Origin: UBA1672 sp050633325 | Lineage (GTDB): Bacteria > Pseudomonadota > Alphaproteobacteria > Micavibrionales > Micavibrionaceae | DNA: 64,000 nt | Reading direction: 5' to 3' | Assembly: GCA_050633325.1 (NCBI GenBank) | Contig: JBOEGH010000005.1 | Span: 1-64,000 of the forward strand | In this document: one piece after another, positions 1-9,256 of the stretch | Layout: each line of letters begins with the position of its first letter | Numbering within the stretch: the first letter of the stretch is position 1 | The notes under the pieces: generated by a model | What the model was told of the DNA's origin: nothing | Databases searched by the model: none | Seen by the model: only the letters and a program-made list of their open reading frames with translations | Translations under genes and position numbers: made by a program

Positions 1-3000
1 CCAATAACCGCAGTCGCAGTATCACCATCAGCATCCGTAACCTCAACTTCGAACTTCAACCAAATAACATCGTCATGATTGGTTTCATCAGGATGATCAA
101 TTGTCTTGAACTGAGTATATGTGTACTCACCTGTTAAGCTATCCAGTGTAAGGGTAAATATTGTCTCCCCACCTGCTGTACCGATATAGCCATCCGCGCT
201 TAACGCAACATCAATCGCTGCCCCACCGGAAGTAAGCTGAACATCAGGACCGCCAACTTGGAACTTAGCAACAAAGTTACCTGTAGGATCAATAGAACCT
301 GCTCCATCTTCACCAAAGTCAAAGTTAAGAGTCTTTGTATAACCAATAGGTCCGTTCTCTAGGTCTGTTTCATCAACAGCAGCAAACTTACTGTATACAA
401 CCGGACCATCGTCCAAGACATTAACCGTGATAACCGCATTGGAAACGTCGCCATCACTATCTTTTGCGCTTACGCCGAATTCCAATGGTAATGAATCATT
501 GTGATCTGTCTTATCAGGGTGGTCAATAACACCTTCTAAAGTAAAGGTGTAAGCGCCATTAGACTGAATTACCAACGTGAATATCGATTCAGCACCAGCA
601 GTACCCGTATATGTATTAGTAGCAGCATCAAAAACCACATCAACAGGAACACCACCTGATTTCAAATCACCAATAAGATACGTACCGTTTCCTTCTATTA
701 CTCCCGGTGCATCATCACCAAAGTCAGCAGATATATTACTGGAAACAGATGTGGTCGGAGACAAGTCAGTCTCATCAACAGTTACTTCATCACCTTCGAC
801 AACCGGAACATCGTCCTCTTCAACAAAAACCTTTATAGTGTCAAACGCGCTTGCACGATTATCTGTTAAGTCCACTTCCGTACCATTTGTATTTTGCTCA
901 TACGCAACTGATTCAACATTCAAATCAAACGTACCCGTAACACCATCCGGAATATTAATTCCCAGACCAACAAGATCGGCAACACTCAATTCCCAAACAT
1001 CATCGACAGCATTATAAACACCAGCAGTTAATGTTGCACCAGCAGGTAAATTACTAATTTTAACAACTTCAATAACTTCTGATCCATCAGTATCATTTAC
1101 AGAAGTGGTAATAGTCAAAGGAATGGTCGAACCCTCCTCACCCGATGCATTATTCGCATCAAGATCAGGCGCATCCGCAACCGCATCAACAACAACGTTA
1201 AAACTGTCATTCGCATTAGCACTTTGACCAGAAGCAGGATCAGTAGCAACAACAGTTGCAACCATACCAGTCAGGTCAATGTCACTATCGCCGTTAGGGG
1301 CAAAATTAAATACTGTGTTTAAACTTTGCCCAGCAGGCAAAGTAACAGTCCATGTTCCCGCAACCGAATCATACGTTCCGACAGTAGAAGTAAATGTACC
1401 CCATGACGCATCAATACCAGTAACAGTAACTGTCAGATATTCACCCGACGCAGGGTTTGCACCCAACTGTGCGGTAATCGGAACATCAATTGAGTTGTCC
1501 TCTTTTACAATCGCATTATCAACGCCATTATTTACCTCGATTGTCGGTGGGTTAATAACCGGGCACCACTCTAATGTAAACTCATCAGATGCCTGTGCAT
1601 TGTTATCACTTGTATCAAACTCACCATCTGACACAGGGTTCTCAGTTGTAAGAACCGTGGCAGTCAGTGTAATAGAACCAAAATAATTAGAATCAGTTGG
1701 CGTAATTTGCAAACCAACAATTTCCGCAGGAGTAAGAACAAAAACGCCCGACCCCGGCGCAGTCTCAACACCGGCAGAAAGAACAAAGCCTGCAGGAACA
1801 CCGGAAATTTGGTATCCTGTTATGCTCTCAGATCCATCATCTGATCCTGCGCCGTTATTAACTTCTTCACCAGTCAGTGCAGATAAATCAATATCTAGGG
1901 TATCACCCTCGTCACCGATGTCATTCTCTGCATCAATAGTAGGAGCATCCGCAACCGCATCCGTAATAATCTGGAAGTCATCTGGTATTGCATTCGCAGT
2001 CGTATCCGTTGATGGCTCGTACGCACTCGCCGTAGCTTGCAATCCTGTTAGGTCAAGATCACTGTCTGCAGGCGGAGTAAATGTAAATACAGTACTTAAA
2101 TCTTGCCCAGCAGGCAAAGTAACAGTCCATGTTCCCGCAACTGAATCATATGTGCCAACAGGTGCAGTGAATCCCCAAGATGCATCGATACCTGTAACAG
2201 TTACAGTTAAAATTTCAGCACCGGATCCCGCAGGATCAAGCGCAGCAACAATAGGAACTTCTACAGAACCATCTTCCTTAACATGCGCGTCATCAACACC
2301 GTTATTAACCTTAACTGTCGGTGGGTTTGCCACTGGCTTCCACTCAAGGTTAAAGATATCTTGAGCCGTAGTTGTGTTATCGCTCGTATCAAATTCACCA
2401 TCACCTGGATTTTCAGTGGTAAATATTGTAACGCTTAGATCAATATCACCCACATAATCAACAGGTGGTGTAATTTGCAAACCTGACAATTCAGCAGGTG
2501 TAAATGTCCATACACCACCACCTAAATCTGTACCTTGGTTGAATGTAAAGCCTGTAGGTACGTTTGAAACTTCGTATTTCACAACTGTTTCAGAGCCATC
2601 AGTATCACCGGCCGCACCAGTAATATTTACATCAAGGGGTGTGCCCTCTTTACCTGAATTATCTAATCCATCAACATCTGCATCATCAAAAACCGCATCA
2701 ACAACCACATCAATAGTTTCAGAAATTGAACTTGCATCACTATTCGCAACCTCAGTAGAAGTCGCAGTAACATTAATGCCTGTTAAATCAACGTCACTAT
2801 CTGCAGGTGGTGTTAAGGTAAAGCTGTCTGAGTAATCAACGCCTGGTGCCAAAACAATTTCATATGTTTGCGGACCGGTTTGAACCCAACCTGTACCTGA
2901 GAATCCCCAAGAAGACGGAATACCGGTAACCGTAACGGTTAAAAATTCAGAACCATCGGTATCTGTTAATGTTGCCTCAACCGGAATATCAACCGATCCA

Positions 3001-4388
3001 TCTTCTTTTACTTGTGCATCTGCAACTTTCAAAGTTGGCTTATCCGCAACAGGCGTCCATGTCAGCGTAAACTTATCAGAATCCTGATTATCGTTATTTG
3101 TTAGATCAAATTCACTATCACTAGGAGAATCTTCAGTCGTAAGCACCGTAGCAACCAAATCGATAGATCCTGAAAAATTAGGATCTGTCGGCGTAATTTG
3201 AAGACCAACAATCTCCGCAGGAGTAAAGTTATATATACCAGATCCAGGAGATGTTTCCGTACCAGCAGATAAGGTAAAACCGGAAGGAACACCGGAAATT
3301 TGATAACCTACTATACTTTCAGAACCATCATCAGAACCTACTCCGTTATTAACCTCTTCACCTGTAAGTGCAGAAACATCAATGTCGAGGGTAGTTCCCT
3401 CTACTCCGCTGTCATCTTGTGCATCAACATCCGGTTTATCAGCAACCGCATCAACAATAATAAATGTCGTATCACTTGTCGTGCCACTTTGCCCTGCTGG
3501 GTTAACTTCACTGACTGTAAATACAAGATCAAGCGCATCAACATCACTGTCCGCTGGTGGAGAGAAAATCGGACCACCATCAAATGTAGCACCATTTGAC
3601 AAAGTAATAGTCCAAGTACCGGCCGCAGCATCAAAAACACCTGTACCAATTGGTGCATCTGATCCGTCAAATGCCTCATCTGTAACATTCCAACCGGTTG
3701 GAATACCGGATATAGAAAAGGTAATATCACCATCTTCAGACTCTGGCGCTGCGAAAGCAAATACTCTAACATCACCATCCTCATAAACTTCAAAGCTACC
3801 AACTTCTAATACAGGGTTCAAAGGTGGTAGAGGCTCATCAGATCTGAAAAACTCTTCATTACGGTTATCAATGCCATATTGTAACTGTGTCGGATCAATC
3901 GGGCCAACATCATCTAAATTGATAACCCCTTGTGCATCAAAGCTGCTTTGGAAACCGTAACCACCGCCAGATGCATTACCAGAAGATGCCGGTGCTGTTT
4001 GCCCGCCTGCTTCCGGTTCTACTTTGGATAATCTTTGTGCCGCTTCTGCTGGTAATTCTTCTTCTACTTCTTCACCGGCAGCAGTGTCAATCTGTGCCAG
4101 CTTTTGCGCCTGTTCAGCAAGAGAAGCCAAATCTTCTTGAGAAGGGATAGATACTTCGCTCTCTTTCACATCTTCTTCAACGGGAGTATAATTACCGTCA
4201 TTAACAATTTCAGCCCCCTCCAAAGATGCTTGTTCAACACCTTCTTCAGTCAGGTTAGGGAGGTTTAATTCATCACGTAAATCAACAATAGAAACATCAT
4301 TGCCTAAAACATCCTTTGAAACTTCACATGTTTCAACAGATGAGTTTTCAGTTGTATTTTCATTCACGTTTTTATCTGAATTTTTCAT
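1..4388 (-). CDS. Giant repeat adhesin, type I secretion type (N-terminal part, runs off window)
   Basis: About 1462 codons are open from an ATG at 4388 to the window edge, so the C-terminus and any type I secretion signal lie outside. Residues 1-190 are acidic, without a signal peptide, as expected for a type I substrate; a TAAG di-alanine site sits at about residues 102-105. From about residue 190 there are alternating beta-sandwich units of about 125-130 residues. One type ends in 'PPADSDVDLTG', the other contains 'YQISGVPSGF' and 'LTPAEIVGLQITP'. The last visible part (below about nt 830) switches to units starting 'DDVPVVEGDEVTVDETDL' and ending 'DGDVSNAVITVNVLDDGP', which resemble T1SS-143/DUF5801 repeats. 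The likely role is surface adhesion or biofilm formation. Reading frame checked at several points across the region with no frameshift. The exporter genes are not in the window. Confidence 0.88.
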   Translation of the reverse strand, partial: MKNSDKNVNENTTENSSVETCEVSKDVLGNDVSIVDLRDELNLPNLTEEGVEQASLEGAEIVNDGNYTPVEEDVKESEVSIPSQEDLASLAEQAQKLAQIDTAAGEEVEEELPAEAAQRLSKVEPEAGGQTAPASSGNASGGGYGFQSSFDAQGVINLDDVGPIDPTQLQYGIDNRNEEFFRSDEPLPPLNPVLEVGSFEVYEDGDVRVFAFAAPESEDGDITFSISGIPTGWNVTDEAFDGSDAPIGTGVFDAAAGTWTITLSNGATFDGGPIFSPPADSDVDALDLVFTVSEVNPAGQSGTTSDTTFIIVDAVADKPDVDAQDDSGVEGTTLDIDVSALTGEEVNNGVGSDDGSESIVGYQISGVPSGFTLSAGTETSPGSGIYNFTPAEIVGLQITPTDPNFSGSIDLVATVLTTEDSPSDSEFDLTNNDNQDSDKFTLTWTPVADKPTLKVADAQVKEDGSVDIPVEATLTDTDGSEFLTVTVTGIPSSWGFSGTGWVQTGPQTYEIVLAPGVDYSDSFTLTPPADSDVDLTGINVTATSTEVANSDASSISETIDVVVDAVFDDADVDGLDNSGKEGTPLDVNITGAAGDTDGSETVVKYEVSNVPTGFTFNQGTDLGGGVWTFTPAELSGLQITPPVDYVGDIDLSVTIFTTENPGDGEFDTSDNTTTAQDIFNLEWKPVANPPTVKVNNGVDDAHVKEDGSVEVPIVAALDPAGSGAEILTVTVTGIDASWGFTAPVGTYDSVAGTWTVTLPAGQDLSTVFTFTPPADSDLDLTGLQATASAYEPSTDTTANAIPDDFQIITDAVADAPTIDAENDIGDEGDTLDIDLSALTGEEVNNGAGSDDGSESITGYQISGVPAGFVLSAGVETAPGSGVFVLTPAEIVGLQITPTDSNYFGSITLTATVLTTENPVSDGEFDTSDNNAQASDEFTLEWCPVINPPTIEVNNGVDNAIVKEDNSIDVPITAQLGANPASGEYLTVTVTGIDASWGTFTSTVGTYDSVAGTWTVTLPAGQSLNTVFNFAPNGDSDIDLTGMVATVVATDPASGQSANANDSFNVVVDAVADAPDLDANNASGEEGSTIPLTITTSVNDTDGSEVIEVVKISNLPAGATLTAGVYNAVDDVWELSVADLVGLGINIPDGVTGTFDLNVESVAYEQNTNGTEVDLTDNRASAFDTIKVFVEEDDVPVVEGDEVTVDETDLSPTTSVSSNISADFGDDAPGVIEGNGTYLIGDLKSGGVPVDVVFDAATNTYTGTAGAESIFTLVIQSNGAYTFTLEGVIDHPDKTDHNDSLPLEFGVSAKDSDGDVSNAVITVNVLDDGPVVYSKFAAVDETDLENGPIGYTKTLNFDFGEDGAGSIDPTGNFVAKFQVGGPDVQLTSGGAAIDVALSADGYIGTAGGETIFTLTLDSLTGEYTYTQFKTIDHPDETNHDDVIWLKFEVEVTDADGDTATAVI
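1326..1373. repeat. Direct DNA repeat inside adhesin, copy 1
   Basis: A 48-base segment here matches 2103-2150 at 47 of 48 positions, 777 bases (259 codons) apart and in frame. It encodes the same strand-loop block (core 'GTWTVTLPAGQ') in two Ig-like units. The near-identity in DNA, not only in protein, suggests recent duplication or gene conversion among units. Confidence 0.9.
2103..2150. repeat. Direct DNA repeat inside adhesin, copy 2
   Basis: Partner of the copy at 1326-1373, with a single C/T difference. The flanking sequence diverges more, so only this core block is homogenised. Confidence 0.9.
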
Positions 4389-4485
4389 ATTAAAATTTTC
4401 CCTAACTCAAAATTTTTTGCAGCTTGAAACGATCACCCGTGGTTTCAAACTTTATCGTTAACTATTTCTTAACTAATATTTAGTG

Positions 4486-4530
4486 TTCATAACAGAACCA
4501 CAGGCAATTTGTCAAAGAAATTATGACAAA
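4486..4530 (-). promoter_or_regulatory. Probable adhesin promoter with overlapping inverted repeat
   Basis: On the minus strand TTGACA (4515-4510) lies 18 bases before TATGAA (4491-4486), about 100 bases upstream of the adhesin ATG. The -35 box is inside an inverted repeat, TTTGTCA-N9-TGACAAA (4508-4530), which could be an operator. A second hairpin (TTGAAAC-N11-GTTTCAA, 4424-4448) falls in the predicted leader just before the start. Regulation is inferred from position only. Confidence 0.45.
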
Positions 4531-4594
4531 GAACAGCGGCGATATGGGAATAGAATTTGCGCATACATATACAACCTCTAATCACCACAACAAA

Positions 4595-4624
4595 TAAAAA
4601 AGCCTACATATAAATGCAGGCTTT
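4595..4624 (-). terminator. Rho-independent terminator after serA
   Basis: On the minus strand a 10-bp stem (AAAGCCTGCA with TGTAGGCTTT, one G-T pair) and a TTTATA-like loop are followed by TTTTTT, starting 30 bases past the serA stop. Confidence 0.8.
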
Positions 4625-4653
4625 ATAATTAACAATTATATAGGTAGTAACCC

Positions 4654-6231
4654 TTAGAAACTAAGACGCTTTACATTTTGTATCAAAGGCAGGTTAGATA
4701 CCTTATCAAATACCTCATCTGACAAAGCCTCATCCAAAGCAACAAGACAAATGGCATTCTCACCACAATCTTGACGACCTAAATGGAAACCAGCAATATT
4801 CTGACCCGCATCAGCCAAAACAGTACCAAGACCTCCAATAAGGCCTGGCTTATCTTCGTTACGGATAAATAACATATCATCAGCCAAGGCCACCTCAATG
4901 TGAACACCTTCGATGTTAACGATACGTGGCTCTTTACCCGTGAACAATGTTCCCGTTACATTACGTGTACGCTCTGCGGTAGTAACAATAACATTAATTA
5001 ACGAACGCCATTCCTGACCATTATTGTCATAGCTTTGCTTAATTTGAATACCACGGCTTTCAGCAACTTGAAGGGCATTAACCATGTTAACGCTATCTAA
5101 TTGAGTTTTCAGCAGGTTAGCAATCAAAGTGGATGTGATAGGATCTGTATTAACATCCGTCACCGTACCAAAATACTCAATCTCAATAGAAGAAATCGCG
5201 TGTTCAGTAATCTGCCCTGCAAATGCTCCAAGCTGCTCCGCCAATTTCAAATAAGGCTTAAGCTTAGGTGCATCTTCTGCGGAAACTGATGGCATGTTAA
5301 GCGCATTAGTAACACCGCCACGAACCAAATAATCAGACATCTGCTCTGCCACTTGTATAGCAACATTAACCTGAGCTTCAGAAGTAGAAGCGCCCAAATG
5401 CGGCGTACATATTACTTTATCATGACCGAATAATGCATTTTCTTTTGCCGGCTCAACTTCGAACACATCCAAAGCAGCACCCGCAACCTTACCGGAATCA
5501 AGTGCATCTTTAAGATCTGCTTCAACAACAATTCCGCCACGCGCACAATTAATGATACGAACACCATCTTTCATTTTCGCAATAGTGTCTTTGTTAATTA
5601 AACCTGAGGTATGCTCATTCTTCGGAACGTGAATAGTAATAAAATCAGCACGAGCGAACAGTTCATCCAGCTCAACTTTCTCAACACCAATTTCCGCGGC
5701 ACGCTCTTCTGTAAGGAAGGGGTCAAATGCTACAACTTTCATGCGCAGGCCTAATGCGCGGTCTGCTGCGATACCACCAATGTTACCACAACCGATAACA
5801 CCGCATGTCTTGTTGTAAAGCTCAGTACCCATAAAGCGTTTCTTTTCCCACTTGCCGGCATGTGTACTTTCGTTTGCTTGCGGGATATCACGCGCCAAAG
5901 CCATCATCATTGAGATAGCGTGCTCAGCCGTAGTAATAGAATTACCAAATGGTGTATTCATAACAACAACACCAGCAGCAGTAGAAGCAGGAATATCAAC
6001 ATTGTCCACACCGATACCTGCGCGGCCGACAACTTTCAGGTTCGTTGCTTTGGCGATCATCTCTGGCGTTACAACCGTTGACGAACGAATAGCAAGACCA
6101 TCATATTGATCAATAATTTCTAATTGTTCTTCTGGGGATAGACCGGGTTTGAAATCAACTTCAACCCCATTTTTTTCAAATATTTCCACTGCAAGTGGAT
6201 CCAGCTTGTCGCTGATTAAGACTTTTGGCAT
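4654..6231 (-). CDS. serA: D-3-phosphoglycerate dehydrogenase
   Basis: First step of serine synthesis: oxidises 3-phosphoglycerate to 3-phosphohydroxypyruvate with NAD. The long form (about 525 residues) has a catalytic/NAD domain to about residue 315, an intervening domain, and a C-terminal ACT domain ('VALADDMLFIRNEDKPGLIGG') that normally senses serine. Counting from the first ATG, visible motifs are the nucleotide loop GxGxxG at 149-154 and catalytic R233, E262 and H280. Two ATGs lie six bases apart. AGGAG is 1 base from the first (6237) and 7 from the second (6231), so the second start ('MPKVLISD') is preferred. Reads away from the pyroglutamyl-peptidase-like gene; serC and serB are nearby but separately transcribed. 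Confidence 0.96.
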   Translation of the reverse strand: MPKVLISDKLDPLAVEIFEKNGVEVDFKPGLSPEEQLEIIDQYDGLAIRSSTVVTPEMIAKATNLKVVGRAGIGVDNVDIPASTAAGVVVMNTPFGNSITTAEHAISMMMALARDIPQANESTHAGKWEKKRFMGTELYNKTCGVIGCGNIGGIAADRALGLRMKVVAFDPFLTEERAAEIGVEKVELDELFARADFITIHVPKNEHTSGLINKDTIAKMKDGVRIINCARGGIVVEADLKDALDSGKVAGAALDVFEVEPAKENALFGHDKVICTPHLGASTSEAQVNVAIQVAEQMSDYLVRGGVTNALNMPSVSAEDAPKLKPYLKLAEQLGAFAGQITEHAISSIEIEYFGTVTDVNTDPITSTLIANLLKTQLDSVNMVNALQVAESRGIQIKQSYDNNGQEWRSLINVIVTTAERTRNVTGTLFTGKEPRIVNIEGVHIEVALADDMLFIRNEDKPGLIGGLGTVLADAGQNIAGFHLGRQDCGENAICLVALDEALSDEVFDKVSNLPLIQNVKRLSF

Positions 6232-6384
6232 TTTCATACTCCTAATTTTGTCTTGTTTAGGTAAACAGACTTTCAGGATTACGCACGTTCAATGAGTATG
6301 TAAAGAAAAATATTTATTTTGCTAATATATTAATCATTATGATACATGATGAGAACACGTTGAAACCAAAAGAATACCAGCATT

Positions 6385-6936
6385 ATGAGTAAAATTTTAA
6401 TTACCTCTTTCGAACCTTTTGGATTAATAGGGTCATGGGTACGCAACAATAATGCCAGCAAACAAGTTATGGACATTGTTCAAAACTCCGATAATGCAGA
6501 TTTCATTTATAAAACATTACCGACATCAGATCAGGCAATTCCACAATTCTTAGACATCCTTGATAAAGAACAACCCACAGGCATTCTATCAATGGGAGAG
6601 CACCTACTACTCCCCCCCCACAATATAAAGTTAGAGCCTTTTGCAAATGATACTAATGTCAGCTCATTACCCCTCGCCCATCTTTTTTCAGAAACCGTCA
6701 CCTCAGATTTTGTGGCTAACCAAGATGATAATCAAAACAGCAGCTCGATAGGTAGTTACTTCTGCAATCAAATCTACCTTCAAGGAATAAATTGGGCAAA
6801 AGAAAACGGCAATATACCTGTTGCCTTCATACATGTGCCCGTTTTCGGCGATCATGAAAAACACGCCCAACAAATAAAAAACATTCTGCAAGACATGCAA
6901 TCATCAATGCAAAACACACTAAGTTTGGACACATAA
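6385..6936 (+). CDS. Pyroglutamyl-peptidase I-like protein (C15 family), divergent
   Basis: 183 residues resembling pyrrolidone-carboxylate peptidase, which removes N-terminal pyroglutamate. The start 'ILITSFEPFG' matches the family N-terminus. 'GSYFCNQIYL' (cf. family AGTFVCNHLFY) carries the nucleophile Cys, and 'FIHVPVFGDHEKH' carries the catalytic His. The block that should supply the catalytic Glu (family 'TPERVAIN') reads 'LPPHNIKLEP' here, so the Glu appears displaced or lost. The protein is somewhat shorter than typical members (about 200-215). Lies between serA and serC on the opposite strand with its own promoter region (6238-6384). Activity on pyroglutamate is therefore uncertain. 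Confidence 0.72.
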   Translation: MSKILITSFEPFGLIGSWVRNNNASKQVMDIVQNSDNADFIYKTLPTSDQAIPQFLDILDKEQPTGILSMGEHLLLPPHNIKLEPFANDTNVSSLPLAHLFSETVTSDFVANQDDNQNSSSIGSYFCNQIYLQGINWAKENGNIPVAFIHVPVFGDHEKHAQQIKNILQDMQSSMQNTLSLDT

Positions 6937-6961
6937 CAACGGAATAAACCGCATAAAAATG

Positions 6962-6994
6962 AAAAACGGCCGCTAACAATTACGCTATCGGCCG
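6962..6994 (-). terminator. Terminator after serC
   Basis: Two CGGCCG arms (6989-6994 and 6967-6972) form a GC-rich stem on the minus strand, followed by TTTTT (6966-6962). It lies in the convergent gap between serC and the pyroglutamyl-peptidase-like gene. Confidence 0.6.
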
Positions 6995-7028
6995 ATCAAT
7001 TCATTAAATACTTGTAAAAGCCCTCAAA

Positions 7029-8201
7029 CTAGCCTTGAGCAGTTGCCTTAGCAGTCTCAAAAGCCCACTCAAGCCATGGCTTCAGCTCACCTAAATCAGT
7101 TCTGGAAACCGTTGTTCCACACCAGATTCTAAGCCCAGCAGGCGCATCACGATATCCCGCGATATCATATGCCACTTCTTCTGTGTCCAATAACTTAGTC
7201 ATTGATTTTATAAACGATGTTTTTTCTTCTTCCGGCAAAGAAGAGAACCATTCATCAACAATGTTAAGGCAAACAGACGTAGTAGACCTTGTCGCCTCAT
7301 CCGCCGCAAGGAAATCGATCCAGTCTGTTCTATCTACCCACTCTTTTATTGCTTCATAATTAAGTTCTGAGCGCCTGATACTCGCATCCACTCCACCGAT
7401 ATGATCGACCCAGTTAAGCGCATCCAGACAATCTTCAATCGCCAACATAGATGGTGTATTAATTGTAGCACCTTCAAAGATACCGGAATTAAGTTTAATA
7501 TTATCACCTGATCCTTTGGTCATACGGAATATCTTTGGCAATGGACGATCAGGGACATAACTCTCTAAGCGTTCAACAGCACGTGGAGATAATACAATCA
7601 TTCCGTGAGCTGCTTCACCACCAAGAACTTTTTGCCATGACCAAGTAGTAACATCCAATTTTTCCCATGGCATATCATATGCAAATACAGCAGAAGTAGC
7701 GTCACAAAAAGTTAGCCCCTCTCTATCATCTGCAATCCAATCGCCATTTGGAACACGCACACCACTTGTCGTACCATTCCAAACAAAAACTATATCACGC
7801 GCGGAATCTGCTTGTGACAGATCAGGAATTTCTCCATATGCGGCCTGATATTTATTAACATCATCCAATTTCAACTGGCCTGTAATATCCTTTAGCCAAT
7901 CTCCGGAAAATGCTTCCCATGCAAATACATCAACACCACGCTGACCAAGCATTGACCACATAGCCATTTCAAATGCACCTGTATCAGACGCAGGAACAAT
8001 GCCGATCTTGTAGTCATCAGGAATACCAAGCAAAGTACGTTGAAGCTCTATCACTTCTTTTAGTTTTGCCTTTAATGGTCCTGCACGATGCGAACGGCCA
8101 AGCATGGCCCCTGACAAGTGATCAAGACTCCATCCGGGACGCTTTGAACACGGTCCAGAAGAAAAATTAGGGTTTTTAGGTTTTATTGCTGGCTTTTCCA
8201 T
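7029..8201 (-). CDS. serC: Phosphoserine aminotransferase
   Basis: Second step of serine synthesis: transaminates 3-phosphohydroxypyruvate with glutamate, PLP-dependent. 390 residues, the length of the alphaproteobacterial/archaeal-type SerC. The N-terminus 'NFSSGPCSKRPGWSL' is typical. The Schiff-base lysine is K191 in 'TTWSWQKVLGGEAAHG'. Divergent from serB across a 144-base gap, so the two may share a control region. Confidence 0.95.
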   Translation of the reverse strand: MEKPAIKPKNPNFSSGPCSKRPGWSLDHLSGAMLGRSHRAGPLKAKLKEVIELQRTLLGIPDDYKIGIVPASDTGAFEMAMWSMLGQRGVDVFAWEAFSGDWLKDITGQLKLDDVNKYQAAYGEIPDLSQADSARDIVFVWNGTTSGVRVPNGDWIADDREGLTFCDATSAVFAYDMPWEKLDVTTWSWQKVLGGEAAHGMIVLSPRAVERLESYVPDRPLPKIFRMTKGSGDNIKLNSGIFEGATINTPSMLAIEDCLDALNWVDHIGGVDASIRRSELNYEAIKEWVDRTDWIDFLAADEATRSTTSVCLNIVDEWFSSLPEEEKTSFIKSMTKLLDTEEVAYDIAGYRDAPAGLRIWCGTTVSRTDLGELKPWLEWAFETAKATAQG

Positions 8202-8345
8202 TTGATTTCACCGTCATTGATATATAATTAATATGTGAGTGCTTTAATTAAAGAGCGATACTCAAGCGTTACGGAATTTCTACGGCGCTGACAAGTGTTT
8301 TTCTTTAAATTATCGTCATAAAAATAAAAAACAGGCATTTTTACT

Positions 8346-9245
8346 ATGAGTTACATACTGACATTAGTGGCATCATCCAAAACGACCCCGGTAACAGAAA
8401 AGCATTTCAAAGATATAGAGCACATAGTAAGTGCTTATAATATAAACTTCACCAGCAAACTTGTTTGGCTGGATAAAGACATCGCCGCAGAAGTCGCAAT
8501 ATCTAACAATGCACAATCATCATTGATTGCCCACTTGCGAGACAATTTAGAAAAAGATCGCATAGACTTCTTCGTCACCAAAAACTCCAACAGACAGAAA
8601 AAGCTACTACTCGCAGATATGGACAGTACCATCGCCTCCACCGAGACACTGGATGAATTGGCGGCTTATGCAGGAATTAAGGATAAAATTGCAGAAATAA
8701 CACAACGCGCCATGGAAGGTGAAATAGACTTTCACACCGCCCTACGCGAACGTGTGGGGTTACTAAAAGGATTAAAAACAACTGCACTACAAGCAACTCT
8801 TGAAGAAACGGATCTAAACCCCGGCGCGGAAACATTTACCCAAACCATGAGGAAATCCGGTGCTGCTTGCGTTCTTGTATCTGGTGGGTTTACATTTTTC
8901 ACCCAAGACATCGCAAACAGATGCGGGTTTAGTTTTAACCATGGCAACAGATTAGAAATAAAAGACGACGCACTTACAGGAGAAGTAATACCCCCTATCT
9001 TAGATAAATACGCCAAGGTAGACTTTCTTGAACATTATATAAAAGACCTAAACCTAACAACAGATGACTGCCTAACAATAGGCGATGGTGCAAACGATCT
9101 GCCAATGCTGAAAATGGCCGGGTTGGGAATTGGGTATCACCCAAAAGAAGCTGTAAAATCAGAAATGGGAAATTGCATTTTATACGGTGATCTAAGCACA
9201 GCACTATACGCGCAAGGATATTCCAAAAAACACTTTGCTAAATGA
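8346..9245 (+). CDS. serB: Phosphoserine phosphatase
   Basis: Last step of serine synthesis: dephosphorylates O-phosphoserine. A 299-residue HAD-family enzyme. An N-terminal extension of about 85 residues precedes motif I 'DMDSTIASTE' with nucleophile D91 and acid D93. Motif II is 'VSGGFTFF'; motif IV is 'IGDGANDLPML'. The extension occupies the place of the ACT-like regulatory region found in longer SerB proteins. Its stop is 11 bases from that of the convergent chemoreceptor gene. Confidence 0.96.
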   Translation: MSYILTLVASSKTTPVTEKHFKDIEHIVSAYNINFTSKLVWLDKDIAAEVAISNNAQSSLIAHLRDNLEKDRIDFFVTKNSNRQKKLLLADMDSTIASTETLDELAAYAGIKDKIAEITQRAMEGEIDFHTALRERVGLLKGLKTTALQATLEETDLNPGAETFTQTMRKSGAACVLVSGGFTFFTQDIANRCGFSFNHGNRLEIKDDALTGEVIPPILDKYAKVDFLEHYIKDLNLTTDDCLTIGDGANDLPMLKMAGLGIGYHPKEAVKSEMGNCILYGDLSTALYAQGYSKKHFAK

Positions 9246-9256
9246 ATGTTAGAACC

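Noticed and set aside
577..3786. Several open frames of 98-180 codons on the plus strand under the adhesin
   Set aside because: They are shadows of the repetitive minus-strand gene: rich in Ser/Thr/Pro/Val, repeating in step with the adhesin units and lacking ribosome sites.
1..4388. CRISPR-like spacing of repeats
   Set aside because: The repeats are coding, in frame, long-period (hundreds of bases) and diverged; they are not short identical repeats with spacers.
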